Assembly: GCA_963694825.1 (NCBI GenBank)
Contig: CAVOEV010000085.1
Coordinates: 1 to 17,560 of the forward strand
Direction: 5' to 3'
DNA: 17,560 nucleotides
Source: UBA8437 sp963694825
GTDB lineage: Bacteria; Planctomycetota; Planctomycetia; Planctomycetales; Planctomycetaceae
Part shown: one piece after another, positions 7,027 through 15,004 of the stretch
How positions within the stretch are numbered: position 1 is the first letter of the stretch
How the letters are laid out: each line of letters starts with the position of its first letter
Made by a program: the position numbers and the translations under genes
Notes under the pieces: generated by a model
Database searches by the model: none
Seen by the model: only the letters and a program-made list of their open reading frames with translations
Told to the model about the DNA's origin: nothing

Positions 7027-8559
7027 TTACGGCCGACTTCGACCCTTGGCGATCAGGGCGTCGAGTCGAGCAATCATCCGTTTGGCGACGTCCGGGTGTT
7101 TGGCGATGACGTTGTTGGTTTCGCCTGGATCGACGTCGAGTTGAAACAGGGAGAAGCGTGAAACGGGTTGAAACTTCAGTCGCAACCCGGCGTTTTTTCT
7201 TCGTTTTGAATCGTGACGCTGCAGTTTCCATTTCCCGACGCGAAACCCGTAATTGCCGCGACGGCCGTTGTCCTGCTGCACCAGGTGATCGCGGCCTTTG
7301 GCATTGGGTTGGCCCATCAGAGCGGCGGACAGGTCGTAGCTGTCCAGGCAGGCGTCGTCGGGCAACTGGACGCCGGTCAGTGCTGCCAGGCTGGCGGCAA
7401 AGTCGATGGTGCAGACCATCTTTTCCGAGACGCCTGGCCGAATCGTGCCGGGCCAGCGGGTGATCATGGGAGTGCGGGTGCCGCCTTCGAGGACGCTGTA
7501 CTTGCCACCCTTGTACGGGCCGGCGGGGCGGTGTGTGCCCAATTGGCTGATGGCTCCATCCTTGTATCCATCGTCGAGCACCGGGCCGTTGTCCGAACAG
7601 AAGACGACCAGGGTGCTGGAGTCGAGATCGAGTCGCTTGAGGGTGTCCATCAACTGGCCGACGCACCAGTCGAGCTGAAGGATCGAGTCGCCTCGGAAGC
7701 CCAAACCGCTTTTGCCATGGAATCTTTCGTGAGGCATCCGTGGCACGTGCAGGTCGTGAGACGAGAAGAACAGGAAGAAGGGCTTGTCGCGGTGCGATTC
7801 GATCCAGGCCGAGGACCGCTTGACCCATTCATCGGCGAGGTCTTCGTCCCGAAACCTCGCGGCATGTCCACCGGTGTAGAAACCGATGCGGCTGATGCCA
7901 TTGTGAATGGTGCCATTGTGTCCGTGCGACCAGTCCATCTTGAGTGTCTTGCGATGGGTGATCCCGGTGGGGTGGTCGGGGGCGGGTTTCTTGCGACCGA
8001 CCCACAGGGGGTCGGCGGGGTCGAGATTCGGGACGCGATGGTCCTGGACATAGACTTGCGGGACACGGTCGTTGGTGGTGGGCAGCAGGAAGCAGTGGTC
8101 GAAGCCGATTTCCAGTGGCCCGGGTTTCAGGTTGCCATTCCAGTCGGGTCCCGTGTCTCCTCCCAGTCCAAGATGCCACTTACCGATCACGGCGGTGTGG
8201 TATCCGGCCTGTTTCAGCACGTCTGGAAGGGTGTAGGTGTCAGGTTGGATGATTGCCGGGTTGTTGGGAGCGGCAATACCGGTACCCGGCTTGCGGAATG
8301 CGTAGGTGCCGGTCAGGAACGAATAGCGAGTGGGCGTGCAGGTGGACGCCGAGCAGTAGCCGCTGGTGAAGCGGATTCCTTCGGCTGCGAGGCGGTCGAT
8401 GTGCGGAGTCTTCAGCGAGCGAGTGCCGTAGCAGGAGACGTCTCCGTAGCCGAGGTCGTCGGCCATGATCACGATGATGTTCGGCCGCTTCGAAGCGGCG
8501 CAAACCGAGACGGCGGTTGTTGCGAGAAGAACGAGTGTCGTGGTGGCGAGGCGTTTCAT
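7027..8559 (-). CDS. secreted type I sulfatase (arylsulfatase family)
   Basis: This 510-residue enzyme has a signal peptide (residues 1-22, ending V-S-V-C-A-A) and the full alkaline-phosphatase-superfamily sulfatase layout. N-I-I-V-I-M-A-D-D-L-G-Y-G-D (27-40) gives the first metal aspartates, Asp34 and Asp35. C-T-P-T-R (74-78) followed by Y-S-F-L-T-G is the C-x-P-x-R signature whose Cys74 becomes formylglycine through an anaerobic or FGE-type maturase, not present here. G-K-W-H-L-G follows, and later F-C-S-D-N-G-P gives the distal metal Asp/Asn pair. The Cys before residues 21-22 does not make a good lipobox because Val precedes it. The ATG at 8559 overlaps the TGA of the C45 gene as ATGA, so the two are co-translated. 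Substrates are probably sulfated polysaccharides, steroids or aryl sulfates; the subfamily cannot be set by eye. Confidence 0.93.
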   Translation of the reverse strand: MKRLATTTLVLLATTAVSVCAASKRPNIIVIMADDLGYGDVSCYGTRSLKTPHIDRLAAEGIRFTSGYCSASTCTPTRYSFLTGTYAFRKPGTGIAAPNNPAIIQPDTYTLPDVLKQAGYHTAVIGKWHLGLGGDTGPDWNGNLKPGPLEIGFDHCFLLPTTNDRVPQVYVQDHRVPNLDPADPLWVGRKKPAPDHPTGITHRKTLKMDWSHGHNGTIHNGISRIGFYTGGHAARFRDEDLADEWVKRSSAWIESHRDKPFFLFFSSHDLHVPRMPHERFHGKSGLGFRGDSILQLDWCVGQLMDTLKRLDLDSSTLVVFCSDNGPVLDDGYKDGAISQLGTHRPAGPYKGGKYSVLEGGTRTPMITRWPGTIRPGVSEKMVCTIDFAASLAALTGVQLPDDACLDSYDLSAALMGQPNAKGRDHLVQQDNGRRGNYGFRVGKWKLQRHDSKRRKNAGLRLKFQPVSRFSLFQLDVDPGETNNVIAKHPDVAKRMIARLDALIAKGRSRP

Positions 8560-10388
8560 CGTGCGGCGGTTTCCTTGGCCGATCGACGTGTCATCGATTG
8601 CAGCAAGTCGAGCAGGTTCAGTTTCACGTAGGGTCGATCGGCGGCCGGTTGACTGTGGCTGGCATTGGCCACGTAGAAGACCCCATCGGCGGGAACGAAC
8701 AGAACGTTGTGCAGGTTTGACTTCATCGCCACCGGACGACTCATCAGCCATCTCCCCACTTCCGCGTCGATCTGGCCGTATCGCGATTGAACGCGTTCGC
8801 GCAGAGTGGCCAAGCGGCTGCCGGCCGAAAGGACAATGGCGTCGGGGATCCCGGCTCCGAGCCGCGGATGCGACTGTCCGGGCTGGATCCATTCGATCGA
8901 TTCGGGTGTGGCGGCCACGCCAACTGCCCGATTGGTTTTTCCATCTGCGAACACGTAGTAATACTCACACGTCCGCGGGCTCGCCTCCCAGAGTCTCATG
9001 ACGTCTTCGAGGGTATGAGATTCCTCGAGCGCGCGACGCATCAGTGTGGCCATCGGGGCCCCGTCCCAAAGGCCTTCGCCCCGGCCACCCATCTCGCCCA
9101 GTGAAATGCCACGTGCGTTCATGCCACTGACACTGCCGATGAAGGCGGCGTATCCGACGTTGGCAAACGGGATACGGCCGTCGACCTTAACGATGAAGGT
9201 GGTCGCCGCGTCCTGGAGACCGATCGTGGTCATGTAGTCGAGGACTCGGCCGTGGTAGAGTTTGCCGTCGCGAGTGGCCTGGCCGAAGACGGCGAACCCC
9301 GAGCAATGGAAGAGCTCGGGGAAGACGTTGAGTGCCTGGGCCAGTTGGTTGTCGATGTTGAGTGCCGAGGCGAGTGCACGCGTTTCGCGTTTGTGGCGTT
9401 CGGGGATGTGAGGTGCCAGGCGTCGATAGGCTTTTTGCAGATCGTGGCGGAACCAGCGGCCGGTACGGATTGTCTGCACGGTTCCGAAAGCGTACAGGAC
9501 CGAATCGATGCAGGCGGTGGCTTCGCTGCCGAGCAGTTGTCCGTGGGCTCGGCCAACCTGTTCGGGAGTCCCCTGCAGCAGGACAACACGTTGCCCACCG
9601 ATCCATCGCAGTTCGCCGTTGGGTACCTGTCGAGCCGTTTGGGCCGGGTGTGTCAGGAGCCGGGACGGCCAGAACACTTCGAACGTCCGCCGCAAGCCGC
9701 GGGTGAGTTGTCGTTCCAGTTCATCGCGAGGAATTCTGGTGACCTGGTAATCGGGCCAGTCGTCGGCAGACCGTGCGGGGGTTGGTGATCCGGTCAGCTG
9801 CAGTCGCAGTGAGGTTGAATTGAACTTGGCCAGAAGTGCTCCGTCCGGGGCTACCTGCAGGCCGTCGGAATCTGAGCTGCGGCGCCCCAGCAGGTCGGTG
9901 AAGTACTTGGCGGCCTGTTCGGGTGGTTGGCTGACGAGGAATGCGAGTGCCAGGCTTGCCTGTGTGCGGGCGGTGAACAGGCGGCTGGTGAGGCCCGAGG
10001 GGGCGAGGTGATCGGATGTCGAGATGTCGCCGTGGCCCAGGAAAACGACCTTGTGCCTGGGAATCGCCATGGCGGTCGTCGCACTGCGTCGGCGAATCTG
10101 TACGGCGTATTCGGAGTGGATCAGGTCGAGGTCGAAGGAGCGGGCGTCGTACCGAGACAGCCGAAGTGTGATCACTTGCGGCTTGCCGTCGATCGTGGCT
10201 TCGATCCGGCCTTCGATCTGGAAGCTTGCAGTTCGGCCGGCCAATGTGTCCAGGAAGGGTGCCAGAGCAAGGACCACATTCGCCGTCGTATTCGGCCGGG
10301 GAGCCGTCCAGGCAGTTGTGGGAGCAGAACCAACCAGAGTGATGATGATCAGGCTGATGGCGAGCCGGCGAGAGTGGGTGTGGTTCAT
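8556..10388 (-). CDS. C45-family Ntn-hydrolase (acyltransferase-like) with extra N-terminal domain, exported
   Basis: This 610-residue protein has a signal peptide (hydrophobic residues 10-27). Residues about 40-210 form a beta-rich domain (S-F-Q-I-E-G-R-I-E-A, I-T-L-R-L-S-R-Y-D, K-V-V-F-L-G-H-G-D) that looks like LolA/DUF2092-type lipoprotein-carrier folds; this is a guess from pattern. The C-terminal part from about 260 resembles the C45 family (acyl-CoA:6-aminopenicillanic acid acyltransferase and phospholipase B-like amidases): Q-G-T-P-E-Q-V-G-R-A-H-G, then F-H-C-S-G-F-A-V-F-G with Cys362 as probable autocatalytic nucleophile, L-Y-H-G-R-V-L-D-Y (Arg381, Asp384) and G-M-N-A-R-G-I-S-L-G. 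It should release or transfer an acyl group from an amide or ester. The ATG at 10388 is chosen for the signal peptide over a TTG at 10418. It is coupled to the sulfatase downstream. Confidence 0.82.
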   Translation of the reverse strand: MNHTHSRRLAISLIIITLVGSAPTTAWTAPRPNTTANVVLALAPFLDTLAGRTASFQIEGRIEATIDGKPQVITLRLSRYDARSFDLDLIHSEYAVQIRRRSATTAMAIPRHKVVFLGHGDISTSDHLAPSGLTSRLFTARTQASLALAFLVSQPPEQAAKYFTDLLGRRSSDSDGLQVAPDGALLAKFNSTSLRLQLTGSPTPARSADDWPDYQVTRIPRDELERQLTRGLRRTFEVFWPSRLLTHPAQTARQVPNGELRWIGGQRVVLLQGTPEQVGRAHGQLLGSEATACIDSVLYAFGTVQTIRTGRWFRHDLQKAYRRLAPHIPERHKRETRALASALNIDNQLAQALNVFPELFHCSGFAVFGQATRDGKLYHGRVLDYMTTIGLQDAATTFIVKVDGRIPFANVGYAAFIGSVSGMNARGISLGEMGGRGEGLWDGAPMATLMRRALEESHTLEDVMRLWEASPRTCEYYYVFADGKTNRAVGVAATPESIEWIQPGQSHPRLGAGIPDAIVLSAGSRLATLRERVQSRYGQIDAEVGRWLMSRPVAMKSNLHNVLFVPADGVFYVANASHSQPAADRPYVKLNLLDLLQSMTRRSAKETAAR

Positions 10389-10614
10389 CGCGATCGAGTC
10401 CGGATCGTTGATTTCCAAGCGTTCGACAGGCTCGGTTGTACAGCAGCCGTGCGGTGCTTCACAACAGCGACACCTGTGTCGTCAAGGACTGCCTATTCCC
10501 TAAAGGTGGAGCTACCGGAAGTTCGATAGCGAATGATATGGGCGGGCTTTGTTGCGTCCGGGCAAGTTGCCATCGGCATAGCGACTCCGTCAGATTCGCG
10601 GTTTGGAGAGTACG
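10389..10614. promoter_or_regulatory. divergent intergenic region between C45 gene and TolC-like gene
   Basis: These 226 bp separate two divergent starts and should hold both promoters. A weak plus-strand candidate is TTGCCA (10567-10572) and CAGATT (10591-10596), 18 bp apart, but the -10 matches poorly. No clear operator or coding frame was found. Confidence 0.4.
10605..10608 (+). promoter_or_regulatory. ribosome binding site deciding the TTG start of the TolC-like gene
   Basis: GGAG lies six bases before TTG 10615. An earlier in-frame TTG at 10603 overlaps this site and so cannot use it. This favours the shorter reading, which begins directly with the lipoprotein signal. Confidence 0.55.
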
Positions 10615-13416
10615 TTGCTGAGGTACGTTTCGTTTGGCCTGTTCGCGTTGACACTCGTTTCGGGTTGCGCTCGTGACCGGTACCACAGGGCCGCGGACCG
10701 TGACACGTTGCGGGTTGTGTCCGAGAAGACCGGCGACCGACCGTGGAAGCTGCCCGGGCAGTTTGCGATCGACGTCGATCCCAGTTCTCGACTCCACGAC
10801 GCGAGCGATCCTGTCGATCCGACTTTGCCCGAACCGGGCACCGATCTGTACTCCTACAAAATGGGTCCAGTTCGAGCGGAGCGGTTGCCGACCACAGAGG
10901 CAACGGCCCCGGCGGCTGCTGGAATTGGAGACGGTTGGTCGGCTCGTTCGAAGGAGTCCCTACCGAGCCACCGCGTGCAGCTGGTTTCGCACGTGGCCGA
11001 CCCGGAACCACCAGCGGCCAAGTCGTATGCCGAAACGCATGTCGGGCTCACGATTCAGTCGATCCCCAAGTCGTACTGGGAAGCGATTCCCCCGGTCTGC
11101 CTGTCTCGCATGCTGGAATTCGCGAGCGTGCGTCAGGAGTACCGTCGGACGTATCAGGTCGACGCTCCTGAATCGCTACGTGATCAAGCCGTCAGACTCG
11201 CTTTTGCCGACATCGTCACCCTGGCCCGACTCAACAGCCGGGAGTACCAGTCACAAAAGGAGTCGCTTTACTCGTCGGCACTCTCGTTGACTCGAGAACG
11301 GTACAACTACATGACGAAGTTCTCGTCCGGCGGCAACACCGTGTCGCTCGACTACGACCACGTGCGAACCGACGGTGCCACGTCGCAGACGCTGTCGTTT
11401 CCATCGACACTCGCTGCCGACAGAATGGTCGCTCTGGGTGGTACGGCGGTGGCACGTTTCGCCAACAGCGTGGTGCTGACACTCGACGGCCCGCAGGGGT
11501 TTGCCAAGGACATCAGTTCGAACCTGCTGTTCGAATTCAGCCAAAGCGTGTTTCAACGAGACGTGTTGCTGGAGCCGCTGATCCAGTCCGAACGCAACGT
11601 CGTCTACGCGGCTCGCCGTTACACCCGATACCGCAAGCAATTCTACTTCAACCTCGCCCAGACCTATTACCAGGACCTGTTGAGCACGTACCGTTCGATC
11701 GAGATCAACACGCAGAACTATTTCGGTGTGGTCCGGGCGCTGGATCAGGCCGAGGCTGAGGTTCGTTCGGGCGTCAACAGTGCCCAACCGCGATTCCAGA
11801 TCGACCAGATCGAACAGAACATGCTCTCGGGACGACGCGGGCTGATCAATTCGTGCAACAGTCTCGAAACCAGTCTCGACCGCCTGAAACTGACATTAGG
11901 GCTGCCGACCGAGACTCCAATCAATATAGATTTATCGGAACTTGAATCGTTGACTCTTCGGGACGAGATCGAAGTCTCTGGCGAACTGGTGCGGCGCGCT
12001 CGCGACCGTCTGGTCGACCAATTGGCGAGCCCGCGACTTGATCGCGAGGACATTGTCAGCACAAACCTGGTGCTGTTGGATCGGATCCTCATCTGGGTGG
12101 ATCTGCGGCAACGAATCGGGCAACAGGAAGTGGAGGCTCAGCCGTTGAGGAGTCTGCGTGCTGCCCTGAGAGTCGACGAGCGTTATGTGTCGGTCGATCG
12201 GACGCAGCAGCGGCTGGACGAGATCAGGCGTGCGGTTCCGCCCGCTGCACCGATCACGGTCTTCCGCGGCACATCGAATTCGATCGAGGCGAGACTGCAA
12301 CTGACCGCTCGGCAGTTGCAGCTTTTTGATGAAAGCGTGGCCAAGGGCCCCGGTCGCGACACCGTTCTGGCTGCCTACGAAACCCGCAAAACGAGCACGG
12401 AGGCGTTGTTGGAGCGAATGACATCGCTGTTGCGTGGCGAGTCGAAGGAAACGGTGGATGTGTTGCAGTCCGAGGCCGACGCGACGTTGAAGGCGTTGGT
12501 TGATCTCGAACCGATGGCTCGTCGAATGGTGGGGTCGCCTGCACAGCGTTCGGACGCTCGCGTTGAACTGGGGCAATCGGCCGATCACGCCAAGAATCTG
12601 CTTGTCCGTCTCGAGACTCTCGTCGGTGACAACCAGGCGGGCCTGCCCGGTATCGAGATGAGTGTTGATGACGCGATGGTCACGGCACTGGTACAGCGAT
12701 TCGAGTTGATGAACGAACGCGGTTCACTGGCTGACGATTGGCGAGCGATCAAGCTGGCAGCTGACGACCTGAAGTCGGTGCTCAATCTCAACGTCCGCCA
12801 TTCGCTGGCGTCTCGCGACAACCGGGCGCTGAACTTCAGTGTGCAGGACAGCCAGACCGAGTTGCGTGCCGCAGTCGACCTGCCGTTGAACCGTCGTTCT
12901 CAACGAAACAGTTTTCGGCAGGCTTTGATCAACTACCAATCGGGACGACGGTCCTTGATGTCATTGGAAGACGATGTCAAGTTTGCGGCACGCCAGGACC
13001 TGCGGCAGTTGTCGCTGGACCGCGTGCAGTACGACATTTCCGTGATCAGTGCAGCCTTGGCCTCAGAGCGTGTCTTCAGCACGCAGTTGGAGTTGTCGCT
13101 CGGTTTGGCCACGGTGACAGCCAGAGACTTCCTGGAATCTCAGCGCGACTACCGTGTCAATCTCAGCAGCGTGGCCACCGGCCGATTGGGCTATATCGTG
13201 AACCGTGCCCGGCTGGCTCTGGACCTGGAATTGATGGTGTTGAACGGCGACGGAATGTGGGGCGAGTTGAACGCCGAGGGGCACCAGTTGGTGCCCAACA
13301 GGGAGTATCCGCCCGAGGCGGGATCGACGTACGGAGATCTGCCCGAGGGTATCTGGCCGTCGAAGGCGATCAAGCGAATGGGGCAGGCGCAGTTGCCGGG
13401 TGCCGATCGCGACTGA
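10615..13416 (+). CDS. TolC-family outer-membrane efflux lipoprotein, unusually long
   Basis: This 933-residue protein starts with a lipoprotein signal, L-T-L-V-S-G-C, so the mature protein is probably lipid-anchored. Residues to about 180 are a proline-rich, low-similarity extension. From about 187, A-V-R-L-A-F-A-D-I-V-T-L-A-R-L-N-S-R opens a TolC-type helical repeat, with a beta segment (about 235-320, many alternating polar/hydrophobic residues, F-E-F-S-Q-S-V-F) and helices up to L-K-L-T-L-G-L-P near 430. A largely helical insert of about 240 residues follows. At about 682, S-V-D-D-A-M-V-T-A-L-V-Q-R-F-E-L-M-N opens a second repeat that ends around L-S-L-G-L-A. Usual TolC proteins have about 450-500 residues, so this one is nearly doubled. 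It is likely the outer-membrane exit duct for the convergent adaptor/permease genes. TTG start with GGAG six bases upstream. Confidence 0.85.
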   Translation: MLRYVSFGLFALTLVSGCARDRYHRAADRDTLRVVSEKTGDRPWKLPGQFAIDVDPSSRLHDASDPVDPTLPEPGTDLYSYKMGPVRAERLPTTEATAPAAAGIGDGWSARSKESLPSHRVQLVSHVADPEPPAAKSYAETHVGLTIQSIPKSYWEAIPPVCLSRMLEFASVRQEYRRTYQVDAPESLRDQAVRLAFADIVTLARLNSREYQSQKESLYSSALSLTRERYNYMTKFSSGGNTVSLDYDHVRTDGATSQTLSFPSTLAADRMVALGGTAVARFANSVVLTLDGPQGFAKDISSNLLFEFSQSVFQRDVLLEPLIQSERNVVYAARRYTRYRKQFYFNLAQTYYQDLLSTYRSIEINTQNYFGVVRALDQAEAEVRSGVNSAQPRFQIDQIEQNMLSGRRGLINSCNSLETSLDRLKLTLGLPTETPINIDLSELESLTLRDEIEVSGELVRRARDRLVDQLASPRLDREDIVSTNLVLLDRILIWVDLRQRIGQQEVEAQPLRSLRAALRVDERYVSVDRTQQRLDEIRRAVPPAAPITVFRGTSNSIEARLQLTARQLQLFDESVAKGPGRDTVLAAYETRKTSTEALLERMTSLLRGESKETVDVLQSEADATLKALVDLEPMARRMVGSPAQRSDARVELGQSADHAKNLLVRLETLVGDNQAGLPGIEMSVDDAMVTALVQRFELMNERGSLADDWRAIKLAADDLKSVLNLNVRHSLASRDNRALNFSVQDSQTELRAAVDLPLNRRSQRNSFRQALINYQSGRRSLMSLEDDVKFAARQDLRQLSLDRVQYDISVISAALASERVFSTQLELSLGLATVTARDFLESQRDYRVNLSSVATGRLGYIVNRARLALDLELMVLNGDGMWGELNAEGHQLVPNREYPPEAGSTYGDLPEGIWPSKAIKRMGQAQLPGADRD

Positions 13417-13420
13417 ACGG

Positions 13421-13717
13421 TCAAGGCGTCTCGGGATGGCGCGGTTTCATCGAGACGAAACCGGTTGCTGCCATCACAACGGCCATGCCGAACGTGGCAA
13501 CAATCGTGATGGTGCGATTGCGGCGTTGCTTCAGCAGCTGTTGTTCGAGCTGGTCGCGGTACTCTTCATCGGCGGCTGCCGTGGCCCGGTGCAATTCGAC
13601 GCTCGGCTGCGGCCGCTCGGTGGCCAGCACCGCAAAACCGGCGATCAGCAGCATCAATGCCAGCAACAGGCACAGTGGCGGAACGGATCGGCTGAACGCG
13701 TTGCGTAGTCTATTCAT
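13421..13717 (-). CDS. small two-TM membrane protein with coiled-coil linker, translationally coupled to MacB-like permease
   Basis: This 98-residue protein is not one I recognise. It has a basic N-terminus (N-R-L-R-N-A-F-S-R), a first hydrophobic helix (about residues 13-33, L-C-L-L-L-A-L-M-L-L-I-A-G-F), a charged helical linker rich in Glu/Gln/Arg (D-E-E-Y-R-D-Q-L-E-Q-Q-L-L-K-Q-R-R) that should form a coiled coil, and a second hydrophobic helix (about 70-90). The ATG at 13717 lies inside the last codons of the permease gene (8-nt overlap), so it is made together with the permease and may be an accessory subunit. Its TGA lies only 4 bp from the stop of the convergent TolC-like gene. Confidence 0.7.
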   Translation of the reverse strand: MNRLRNAFSRSVPPLCLLLALMLLIAGFAVLATERPQPSVELHRATAAADEEYRDQLEQQLLKQRRNRTITIVATFGMAVVMAATGFVSMKPRHPETP

Positions 13718-14996
13718 GACGCAGAGCTTCGATCGGATCGAGCAGCGCGGCCTGGCGGGCCGGGTAAACTCCAAAGACGACGCCAATCGCAACGGAGATC
13801 AGAAACGTCAATGGCATGGTCCACCATTGGATATACGAGTCGATGTTCGAGAAGTACGTGACGGCCATTGGGACGCCAACTCCGAAAACAATCCCCAGCA
13901 GGCCGCCGGTCGACGAGAGCACGATCGATTCGACGAGGAACTGAATCGTGATGTCGCGGCGTTTGGCACCGAGTGCACGGCGGATGCCGATCTCTCGAGT
14001 CCGTTCGGTTACGGTGGCCAGCATGATGTTCATGATCCCGATGCCTCCCACCAGCAACGAAATGCCGGCGATCGAACCGAGAACCAGGTTCCAGATGATC
14101 TTTTCTTCCTCGGCCTGCTGCAACAATTCCAGCGGGACCTGGATCTCGATGTCGTTGGATCTTGGGTGATGAGCCGAGATGATCTTGCGAGCCATCGCGG
14201 CCGTCTGGCTGACAAGGTTCTGGTCGACGACGGTCAATGTGATTTCGCTGAGCTGGTTGCGTTCGAAGTTGAAACTGCCGGCAGAGACGATGATCTGGAG
14301 TTCGCCGAACCGGCTGCGTGCTGCGGGCAGCGGAACGTAGATGTCCGTGTTGAGGTCCTCCGAACTCGCGGCGCCAGCCACTGCGTTCCCGCTTCCCTGT
14401 GGCCTGAGTACGCCGACGACACGAAACACCATGGATCCCAGGCGGACCGTCTGGTTCAAGGGGTCTTCGTAGTTGAACAACTTGCGAGCCGCTCCGGCGG
14501 CCAAAACCGCGACATTGGATCCTCGAGCATGGTCCGCATCAGTCAGGAACCGCCCGCGTCCCACCTTGAGATTCTTGACGTCGAGAAAATCCGGAGTCGT
14601 GCCAAGGATTCGGGCGTGGGGGATTACCCGATGCAAGGCCTGGGCACGTTTGCGAACCAGGGAGATCGGGACAGCCCGTTCGATTGTGGGGAGTGTTGCC
14701 CTGAGCCGGACGAGGTCCTTGTAGCGGAGCCCATATTCCATGACACGGCTGCTGGTCTGGTCCCGAGCACTTTCGTCGTCCGAGTCGGTGGCCACGGGCT
14801 TCACGCTGCGAATGATGACATTGGCAGCGCCGAGACGTCGGATCCGATCCAACGCTTCGCGTTTGGAACCTTCGCCAATGGCCAGCATGGCAATTACCGA
14901 CCCCACACCCAGGATCACGCCCAGCATGGTCAACAGGCTGCGCAGTTTGTGCAGAAGCAGGCTCTTGATGCCCAGTTTGAGTGTCTGCCGCCACAT
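13710..14996 (-). CDS. MacB-type ABC transporter permease (FtsX fold), without ATPase domain
   Basis: This 428-residue protein matches the transmembrane half of MacB-like exporters. An N-terminal amphipathic stretch and TM1 (S-L-L-T-M-L-G-V-I-L-G-V-G-S-V-I-A-M-L) lead into a periplasmic MacB_PCD domain (about residues 45-290). Then come three helices with the FtsX signature N-I-M-L-A-T-V-T-E-R-T-R-E-I-G-I-R-R-A-L-G-A and the closing D-P-I-E-A-L-R-H-E. E. coli MacB is a fusion with an N-terminal ATPase; here no Walker A or ABC signature exists in this protein or anywhere in the window, so a separate ATPase gene must lie elsewhere. The start ATG is 8 bp after the stop of the HlyD-like adaptor. 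It probably works as a mechanotransmission exporter of peptides, lipids or drugs together with the adaptor and the TolC-like protein. Confidence 0.92.
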   Translation of the reverse strand: MWRQTLKLGIKSLLLHKLRSLLTMLGVILGVGSVIAMLAIGEGSKREALDRIRRLGAANVIIRSVKPVATDSDDESARDQTSSRVMEYGLRYKDLVRLRATLPTIERAVPISLVRKRAQALHRVIPHARILGTTPDFLDVKNLKVGRGRFLTDADHARGSNVAVLAAGAARKLFNYEDPLNQTVRLGSMVFRVVGVLRPQGSGNAVAGAASSEDLNTDIYVPLPAARSRFGELQIIVSAGSFNFERNQLSEITLTVVDQNLVSQTAAMARKIISAHHPRSNDIEIQVPLELLQQAEEEKIIWNLVLGSIAGISLLVGGIGIMNIMLATVTERTREIGIRRALGAKRRDITIQFLVESIVLSSTGGLLGIVFGVGVPMAVTYFSNIDSYIQWWTMPLTFLISVAIGVVFGVYPARQAALLDPIEALRHE

Positions 14997-15004
14997 GTCC
15001 GGGA

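Noticed and set aside
8485..8559. Lipoprotein signal on the sulfatase (Cys near residue 20)
   Set aside because: Val precedes the Cys where a lipobox needs Gly, Ala or Ser, so an ordinary Sec signal is more likely.
7213..8631. 472-codon open frame on the plus strand
   Set aside because: It is antisense to the sulfatase, whose catalytic motifs are complete; the plus-strand product shows no motif or start signal.
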